From Orychophragmus violaceus (lineage: Eukaryota; Streptophyta; Magnoliopsida; Brassicales; Brassicaceae): a stretch of 64,000 bases of DNA. The notes beneath the pieces are model-generated. The model did not search any database and was not told where the DNA came from. It saw only the letters and a list, made by a program, of their open reading frames with translations. Location of the stretch: the NCBI GenBank assembly GCA_030180135.1, contig CM058239.1:112439318-112503317 (forward strand), written 5' to 3'. Below are positions 56,226 through 64,000 of this stretch, in pieces (within the stretch, counting starts at the first letter, position 1; the number at the start of each line of letters is the position of its first letter). Position numbers and translations under genes: made by a program.

Positions 56226-59200
56226 ATGTCTGTCTCAAATCACATCAACACTTTCTCACTAAGATCTGTCCTTGAGAAGGACAAATTAAATGGATCTAAT
56301 TTCTTGGAATGGTATCGGAACCTGAGAATAGTTCTCAGGCAAGAGAACAAGGAATATGTCCTTGAAAGAGTTCTCACCGAGAGGCCACGTTCCAATGCTC
56401 CGCAGACAGAAAAGAATGCTTGGGATAAGCATTCAGCGGATGTCAAAGACGTTACTTGTCTAATGCTGGTGACCATGAACTCTGAGCTGCAGAAGCAATA
56501 TGAGAATGTGTTGTCACTCATTGAGATGATTAACAGCCTGAAAGCTTTATTTCAGGAGCAAGCTCGCACATAGAGATACCAGACGGTTAAATCTCTCATG
56601 GATTGCAAGCTGGCTAAGGACAGTCCAGTAAGTCCTCATGTCCTTAAAATGATGGGTTACATTGATAACCTGGGGAAACTGGACTGTGCCATTAGCCAGG
56701 AGCTGGCCACTGACATGATTCTGCAGTCATTGCCGTCGTGTTTTAATCATTTCATTATGAACTACAACATGCAAAACATGACTAAGACATTAACTGAGTT
56801 GCACGGTATGCTGAAGACAGCAGAACCGAATCTCAAGAAGGCTACTCCCAGTGTCCTGATGGTACAAGGGGGTAAAAGGTTTAAGAAACCTAAGAAGGAT
56901 AAGGGAAAGGCCCAGGTTGTCGAGACTGAAAGTCAAGACAAGCCCAAGCCCAAGCCCAAATCCGGGCCTTCTGCTGAGGATAAGTGCAACTACTGCAAAC
57001 AGTTGGGGCATTGGAAAAGAGACTGCAAGAAGTTCAAGGAAGATTACAAGAAGCTTAAGAAGACGTATGAGGCGTCTGATTCAGGTATTTATGTTATCGA
57101 ACTTAATGTTATGTCTTCTAGTCCTACTTCGTGGGTATTGGATACCGGCTGCGGTGCTCATATTTGTACTGATGTACAGGCACTAAGAAACAGTAGGACG
57201 CTGAAGAAAGGACAAGTAGAGCTACGTGTCGGGAATGGAGCTAAGGTTGCTGCACTGGCCGTAGGCACCTACGAGTTGTCTTTACCTTCGGGCATGGTTT
57301 TAATTTTGAATAATTGCTACTATGTACCTGAGATTAGCAGAAACATAATTTCAGTTTCCGTTTTGGATTTGGAAGGTTTTGATTTTGCTGTTAAGAATAA
57401 AGTTTGTTCTTTTAATCGTGATGGTAATTATTATGGTAGCGCCCCATTAGATAATGGGTTATATGTATTAAACCAAGAAATGCCTGTCTTTAACATAAAT
57501 ACAAAGAGGTTTAAGTCCAATGACGAAAACCCGACTTTCTTATGGCATTGTCGTTTGGGCCATATTAATGAGAAACGCATCCAGAGGCTCCATCGAAATG
57601 GGCTTCTGGGCTCATTTGATTTTGAGTCTTGTGAGAAATGCGAGTCTTGTTTGGTGGGCAAAATGGCTAGAGCCCCTTTCAACAAACCAAATGAAAGGGC
57701 CAGTGATTTATTGGGCCTTGTCCATACTGATGTATGTGGGCCAATGAGTACTGCTGCCAGAGGAAACTTTAAGTACTTCATTACCTTTACTGATGATTTC
57801 AGTAGGTATGGCTATGTCTATTTGATGAGACACAAGTCAGAATCCTTTGATAGATTCAAGGAATTCAAGAATGAAGTACATAACCAACTTGGCAAAAGTA
57901 TCAAAATTCTGCGGTCGGATCGCGGAGGAGAATACTTAAGCCAAGAGTTCAGCGACTATCTGAGCGAGTGTGGAATTGTTTCACAACTCACTCCTCCTGG
58001 AACACCTCAATGGAATGGAGTGTCAGAGAGGAGAAATCGAACCTTATTAGATATGGTTCGGTCTATGATGAGTCATACTAATCTTCCATTATCCTTTTGG
58101 GGATACGCTCTAGAAACGTCTGCGTTTACACTGAATAGGGTGCCATCTAAATCAGTGAATAAGACACCACATGAATTGTGGACTGGGAAAATTCCTAATC
58201 TGTCTTTCCTGAAAATTTGGGGTTGTGAGGCTTATGTCAAACGTTTAATCTCTGACAAGCTTGCACCCAAATCAGATAAATGCTACTTCGTTGGTTATCC
58301 TAGGGAAACCAAGGCATATTACTTTTACAACCAATCTGAGAACAAAGTATTTGTTGCTCGGGACTGTTCTTTTCTTGAGAGGGAGTTTCTCTCTAAGAAA
58401 AACAGTGGGAGTAAAGTACATCTTGAAGAAATTCTAGATGCACAGGATACTGCTCAACCTGCTGAGGAGGAGCAGCAGTTGGAACCACAAAGTTCTGTGG
58501 AACCGGCGCCTGTGGAGCCTGAAGTTCGCAGATCCGGAAGGATCCGTCACGAACCCGAGAGATACTATGGATTTCTCGTAGCCAATTCAAATGATCTGAT
58601 GATCATTGAAGGTGATGAACCAGCGACCTTTGCGGAAGCAATGATGGGCACGAACTCCGAAAAGTGGCTTGGAGCCTCTGAATCCGAAATGACATCCATG
58701 TCAGAAAACCAAGTATGGTCCTTGGTCGATTTACCTAGTGGTGTAAAAGCCATTGAGTGTAAATGGATCTTCAAGAAGAAGATTGACGTGGATGGCAATG
58801 TACAGATTTACAAAGCGAGATTGGTGGCTAAAGGTTTCAAACAAATTCATGGTATTGACTATGATGAAACCTATTCCCCAGTGGCTATGCTTAAATCTAT
58901 TCGGATTCTTCTAGCGATTGCTGCTCATTATGATTATGAGATCTGGCAGATGGATGTCAAAACCGCATTCCTGAATGGTATTCTGGAAGAGGATGTGTAC
59001 ATGACACAGCCTGAAGGTTTTATCGATCCTAAAAACGCTGGGAAGGTATGCAAACTTCATAAATCCATTTATGGATTGAAGCAAGCATCACGGAGTTGGA
59101 ATCTTCGTTTTGATGAAGCAGTAAAACAATTCGGTTTCATGAAGAACGAAGAGGAAGCATGTGTATACAAGAAGACTAGTGGGAGCAAAATTGCATTTCT

Positions 59201-60191
59201 TGTGCTGTATGTCGATGACATACTCCTCCTCGGTAATGACGTTCCGTTGCTTCAGTCTATCAAGACTTGGCTTGGAAGTTGTTTTTCCATGAAAGAGATG
59301 GGAGAAGCCGCGTACATTCTTTGAATCAGAATCTACAGAGATAGAACAAACAAGCTTATTGGATTGTGCCAGGACACTTATATCGATAAGGTGTTGCACA
59401 GATTCAATATGCATGATTCCAAGAAGGGCTTCATACCAATGTCCCATGGCATAAGTCTCAGCAAGAAGCAGTGTCCGGCGACACATGCTGAGCGAGAACG
59501 CATGAATAGGATTCCTTATGCTTCTGCAATAGGATATGTTATGTATGCCATGCTCTGCACTCGTCCAGATGTAGCTTACGCGTTAAGCATGACGAGCAGA
59601 TACCAATCTGATCCAGGTGAGGAACACTGGACAGCTGTCAAGAATATTCTCAAGTATTTGAGACATACTAAGGATAAATTCCTTGTGTATGGAGGAAGTG
59701 ATGAACTTGTGGTGAATGGATTCACTGATGCGAGTTTTCAGACAGACAGAGACGATTTCCGATCACAATCTGGATTTGTCTTCTGTCTAAATGGCGGTGC
59801 GGTGAGCTGGAAGAGCTCTAAGCAGAATACCGTAGCTGATTCCACAACGGAAGCTGAATATGTTGCTGCTTCAGAAGCGGCAAAGGAAGCTGTTTGGATC
59901 AAGAAGTTCATGACTGAACTTGGTGTGGTTCCTAGTATCTTGGAGCCAGTGGCTTTATTCTGCGATAACAATGGAGCCATTGCTCAGGCGAAAGAACCCA
60001 GGTCACACCAGAATTCCAAACACGTTGAGAGGAAATATCATTTGATTCGTGATATTGTCAATAGAGGTGATGTGAAGATCAGCCGAGTTCCGACAGATGA
60101 GAACGTCGCTGATCCTCTGACCAAGTCACTCCCAAGGCCTAAGCATGAGAGCCATACGACTGCTGTAGGCATTAGAGATCTTATGATGTAA
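56226..60191 (+). pseudogene. gag-pol: Copia-3 gag-pol, one frame with two stops
   Basis: The ATG follows CAGCT as in the relatives. Domains by codon: Gag core from about 15 (LEKDKLNGSNFLEWYRNL), zinc knuckle CNYCKQLGHWKRDC near 251-265, protease SWVLDTGCGAHIC (Asp ~306), integrase HHCC (HCRLGHINEKR, CEKCESC) and core HTDVCGPMS / RSDRGGEYL / NGVSERRNRTL, RT MDVKTAFLNG and YVDDILLLGND (59208 on), RNase H ADSTTEAEYVAASEAAKE. The total is about 1321 codons in a single frame, typical for Copia. TAG at 56571-56573 stands where Copia-2 has a Glu codon, and TGA at 59322-59324 where it has Gly. No frameshift is seen, so this copy died only recently. Confidence 0.94.
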
Positions 60192-61015
60192 TCTTGATTC
60201 TAGTGGGAGTTTTTGGTTATATTTTAAGTTATAATAAGACGCTCTTGTAAACATTCTTTGGAAGTGTTTCAATGAAATTTGATTTCAGCATTATTTATAT
60301 TGTGATCTAAATAATGATCCCAAATAAGTTTATGACATATTATAGGTCATCAAGTTGAGGACTTGATCATGAAACCCTATAAGTTAATAAATTATTTTGT
60401 CCCTAGTCGAGGTTGTAGAATTGGGACACTAACAACCGGTAGAGACTAGATTGTGAGGTGACTGTTGGCTAAGTTTCATGGAGCCAATGATATGATTATC
60501 GCAGTCAATCACATAGATGTATGTTAGTGAACATATGATCGGACATGACCCGCTAATGAGAAGTCTACAAGATAGTTATATCTGTGTCATAAGAGATTCT
60601 CATTACGACTATAGAGTATAGTCCTTAGACCTGAGTTCATCATGCTTTCTTGCATATGAATTGGTACACTTTGACCTTGTCAAACGTCGACCTGTAACTG
60701 GCGACTATAACGGCACTGTTCGGGTGTATCATGAAGTACGCGTTGAAACAGGGATGGAACAAGAAGGGATTTGTCCCTCCTGTATAACGGGAGATAAATA
60801 TCTCAGGGCCTATCGAAGATTGATTACTGAGAAAAATGTGTGGCCGCACTCAAACGAACTGTAGTTCAGTTGTTTGTAATGTTCAGTATGAGATCAGGAG
60901 TTCGATAAACACGATGTTGGCTTAATAAGGATGACACAAATCTTGCCTTATGCCAAATCGAGATATAGAGACAAAAGGATTATAGGAATTGATGATTCCA
61001 GTACAAGTGGGAGAT
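60192..61015 (+). other. Copia-3 3' untranslated region and purine tracts
   Basis: AGTGGGAG lies shortly after pol (60202-60209) and AAGTGGGAGAT before the LTR (61005-61015). No coding homology. Confidence 0.78.
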
Positions 61016-61654
61016 TGTTGGGATGGTGTCCTGAAATCACACTTGTACTCACTCCTGTGATAGTTGTGTGTCGAGATCAGACATTCGTATAATACTGGGT
61101 GTTTGCAATGCTTTGCTAGAAGCCTCTTGTAATCTGTAGGTCGTGGACTTACTGCCAGTATTATATGATCCTATAGGGTCACACACCTAAGCGAACTGGA
61201 AGCTACGACAGGGGAATGATCATTGTGGCAATGATCATATTATGTGTATTGAAATACACATAAGAATCGATATAATGGTGTTGTGTCGATCGACACAGCT
61301 TGTGTGTCGGTCGACACAGTTCGGATTTTCCGAACAGGTTTTTCGGGTTATGGCTTAATTGAGTCTGGCCCGTTAAACACGTTTAGGTCGAATAAAAGAT
61401 AATTAGTTTCGACCTAAACAAAAGAGCCGTCCAGTTTTCTTGACAGAAACACTAGACACACCAGAGAGAATCGATCCCATTGATCCGGTACTAGCATCCC
61501 GTTTCCAGCGAGCGTGCGTGTGTATCTGGTAGAGGCAAGGCGTCTGCGTTGCTCCACTGATCTCGTTCACCATCTTCTTCCGCTGCCAAAGGTAAGAACA
61601 AGGTTGGTTTTATCATTCAATATATCAAACCCTTAGATCCATCGGGATCCAACA
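61016..61654 (+). repeat. Copia-3 3' LTR
   Basis: 639 bp; palindrome pair at 61282-61319; TSD gaaac follows. Confidence 0.94.
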
Positions 61655-61727
61655 GAAACATTATTGGGCTAAGGCCGAGATTCCGAGAGGTCAGATTCTG
61701 CCTTTGGATGATGCACCCTCTGCCTGA
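61655..61727 (+). pseudogene. pol: Element D integrase, last residues
   Basis: After Copia-3's TSD the frame ends in HYWAKAEIPRGQILPLDDAPSA-like codons matching the end of element A's integrase, with TGA at 61725-61727. This confirms that D continues here. Confidence 0.8.
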
Positions 61728-61739
61728 TTCAGCTGAAAT

Positions 61740-61785
61740 GTCAAGCTAATGACGTTAAAAGAGCGCTGGGTGGGAGGCAACCCAC
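61740..61785 (+). other. Conserved double stem-loop (D)
   Basis: GTCAAGCTAATGAC and GTGGG-AGGCAA-CCCAC (61770-61785), 13 bases after the pol stop. Confidence 0.72.
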
Positions 61786-61868
61786 TGTTTCGTTTTTGCA
61801 TATTCATTTTTGGTGTTTTTGTTAGGATTTTACGTTTTGTTTTTGGTTTTGGTGGATTTTGTTTGCAG

Positions 61869-62042
61869 GTTTCAACGAAATCGCAATGCAACGATCGACA
61901 CGGTCCTGTGTGTCGATCGTCACAACACGAAAATCGGGTTGCAGCGATCGTTGCGGACCTGAGAAACGATCGACACAAAATCGCAATCGCCTTGCAACAA
62001 TCGTCACATTTATGCGCAACGATCGACGCATGAGCGAGACAG
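61869..62042 (+). other. Exon-like palindrome cassette (D), 174 nt
   Basis: Bounded by TTGTTTGCAG and GAGACAG|GTAAAAA. CGATCG-type sites run from 61886 to 62031, including TGCAACGATCGACACG and TGTGTCGATCGTCACA. Confidence 0.62.
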
Positions 62043-63061
62043 GTAAAAACGACATAACCCATCACATCCTTTAACATTTTCTTCTTTTACCGATCCTAAG
62101 CTTGACACTACTGGGGACAGTGTGTTTCAAGTGTGGGGGAGGTGGTACTGACATTAATCTTTTTGTTTTCTTAGAGTCAGTTTTTGTTTTTTTAAGTCGG
62201 TTTTATCGCGTCAAAACAGTTTAAGTAGGAAGCAATGAATTTTTGAGAAGCCAACAACACTTGAAGGAACTTAAGTAACCATTGGGATGAGCTTGCAGAT
62301 CAATCTATGACTATTAGAAAACCCCAACACAGATCAGCCTACTGAGAACACCCACATCACTTCAGGTATCTGAGGATCCTTTAATGACTTCACCCCTAAT
62401 TTTGACTTAATTTGCTCACCTAAGGGCTTGGTATACCTTGAGTCGGATTCCTCTGTTAGTTCTGACACAACTTGTAAACCTGTCCAAGTAAGGTTCCCTT
62501 CCCCCCTTCCTTAAAGTAAAAAAAAAAGAGAGTAATAAACTGAGGATGAGCTAGTAGCTCCGAAGTGGTCGCAGGAGTGGTAGAGACCTCTATTACCTCC
62601 TGTGCATCCATGGAATGTGTCCAAAGTACACCCCATAACGGGAAGAGCACTGATAAAAAATGATACCCAATGGGGAGAAATCAATTGCTAAGGAAGGGAA
62701 AAGAGAAGAAAGAAACCAGAAAATATAGTATGGTGGTCTAGAGCTAACAGAGTAAGAGTCCATGTGCCCTTTGATCGATAATCCTTAGGTGAGACCGCAC
62801 TTAATAGCTTATATAAGTCAGTAGGGTGAATTTGAATGCTCTGAATGTGAATGTGGAGTTTACTCGGGACAGTTGCTAAGTGTGGGGGAAGTATATGTTG
62901 GTCTTGATATCTTGCAGGTGAATCTTTCATGTGGCTTACTAAGGGGAATCTGGGTGTTGTGCTTCTAAGATGAAAAGAGTTTCTGAAAGTTTTCAAACTT
63001 CTTCACCACATTTTGGTTTTCTGTTTGCTTGAGGGCAAGCAAAAGCTAAGTGTGGGGGAGT
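62043..63061 (+). other. Element D non-coding tail with three purine tracts
   Basis: Purine motifs with AAGTGTGGGGGA at 62128, 62877 and 63047, the last touching the 3' LTR. No coding homology. Confidence 0.75.
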
Positions 63062-64000
63062 TGATATATCATGGTTTTTACCTGTTTTAAGTCATGATAT
63101 AAGTGTGTTTTAGAGTCTTTTGTCGTGTCTTTAGAGTCTTTACATGTGTTTATTAGGTACATTGACGTTTGGAGGATTATTGGAGATAATGGAGCATTTT
63201 GGGTGAGTTTTGGAGCTTAAGCCGAGAGATCTGATTTCACCAAGTCTGGACGACCAATGCATCGATCGATGCATCATTGGCATCAATCGACACACCTCTG
63301 CGCCAGCTAATTAATGAAGACTTTGGAGAATTGCAGTTTTGCCCCAAGAAGTTCTAGTATTTGCAAAAAGACTCCAAGCGTGATTAGGCCTTTATAATTA
63401 GGTTTTTGGTGTTTAGTTTTAGATACACCTTCATACGCTTTGATACGCTTTCATACTTTTGAGCATAGAGATTTTAGAGCTTTTGGGGCTGATCTGAACA
63501 TATACGGCTTCCTGCTTTTGGAGAAGAATTCGAACCCTTTTTATTCTTTACTCTCTATTTATGCAATTTACTTATTCATTGATTTGTGTTTCATTGATCA
63601 TGTCTGAGTAGATTCATAGTTAGGTTTAGGGATTCTCTTAAAGGTTTTCATGACTTGTTAGATTAATTCATCAGTTAAGGATTCATATCTATTTGTTCTT
63701 CAACCTGAATTGTGCTTAATACTAGTTTCTAACTTGATCACTTAGAATCTAGACTCTAGGTTTATAAATTGACACGAAAGTGTAATTTAGAATCTGATCT
63801 ATTTAGGTTGAGCAATTTATTTATCTGCAAAGAAATTTGGTTTAATTGAATTGTGAACAAATCAAACTTGTACTTATGGCTAGTTTAATCTGTTATGAAT
63901 TGTAAAGAAATTTGGGTTTTTGCTAATTAGACTTAGAGAATTCTCGCAACAAAAGTTGGTTAGTTCTATCTTGTGTTTGAGTTCTAGAACCGAACTTAAT
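63062..64000 (+). repeat. Element D 3' LTR, incomplete at window edge
   Basis: Starts TGATATATCATGG. Palindrome pair at 63258-63294 (TGCATCGATCGATGCA / GGCATCAATCGACACA, 21 bp apart). About 940 bp of an expected ~1200 are present. Confidence 0.88.

Larger units (their letters stand above)
54245..61654 (+). mobile_element. Copia-3: nearly complete Ty1/Copia element
   Basis: The 639-bp LTRs (54245-54883 and 61016-61654) begin TGTTGGGATGGTGTCC and differ at about seven positions by eye. TSD gaaac is perfect (54240-54244, 61655-61659). It has a tRNA-Met PBS, a long tandem-repeat leader with palindromes, one gag-pol frame with two nonsense changes, and the AAGTGGGAGAT purine tract. Confidence 0.94.
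43473..64000 (+). mobile_element. Element D: outermost Gypsy (Athila-like) element, 3' part
   Basis: D is read as 43473-45033, 52248-54244 and 61660-64000. It gives the protease end, RT, RNase H, integrase, stem-loop, cassette, tail and part of the 3' LTR. Everything upstream of the A insertion is outside the window. It is interrupted by Copia-2 in RT and Copia-3 near the integrase end. D is the oldest layer of the nest and has many stops. Confidence 0.88.

Overview
The window reads as plant repeat-dense heterochromatin, probably a eudicot and most likely Brassicaceae. That placement rests on Athila-like Gypsy and Angela-like Copia protein families, tRNA-Asp and tRNA-Met primer sites, and two plant plastid/folate gene fragments inside a CACTA transposon. 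I see no intact host gene. Nearly every base belongs to a nest of transposable elements whose borders can mostly be set to the base by matching LTR ends and target-site duplications (TSDs).

Layout, outermost first. Element D (Gypsy, 43473 to beyond 64000; its 5' part lies left of the window) is the host. Element A (Gypsy with full pol, 2482-43472) sits in D's protease gene. At 1-2481 lies the terminal part of a further LTR (Z) that interrupts A's gag. A is further split by Copia-1 (8388-15442, TSD cgatg), Gypsy B (15547-22165, TSD acagt/acaat) and Gypsy C (24046-43174, TSD tttga). C is split by a CACTA DNA transposon (24647-30312, TSD atc) and by Copia-4 on the minus strand (35060-42153, TSD attta). 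D is split by Copia-2 (45034-52242, TSD gattg) and Copia-3 (54245-61654, TSD gaaac).

The elements fall into apparent autonomous/non-autonomous sets. A and D carry gag-protease-RT-RNase H-integrase, now broken. B and C carry only gag-protease, and B is recent, with an intact 862-residue ORF and LTRs that differ at about one base in 1200. Copia-2 and Copia-3 carry nearly full gag-pol with a few breaks. Copia-1 and Copia-4 share the same decayed pol behind an open 296-residue gag, so pol was lost before they spread.

The most striking signal is a 16-bp palindrome, TG[CT][AG][AT]CGATCG[AT][CT][AG]CA. It occurs mostly in pairs with cores about 21 bp apart. It appears in Gypsy and Copia elements alike: in LTRs, in leaders, in linkers between protein modules, and in a 173-175-nt exon-like cassette after the last Gypsy ORF. 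I know of no described system that matches it. All comparisons here were made by eye.
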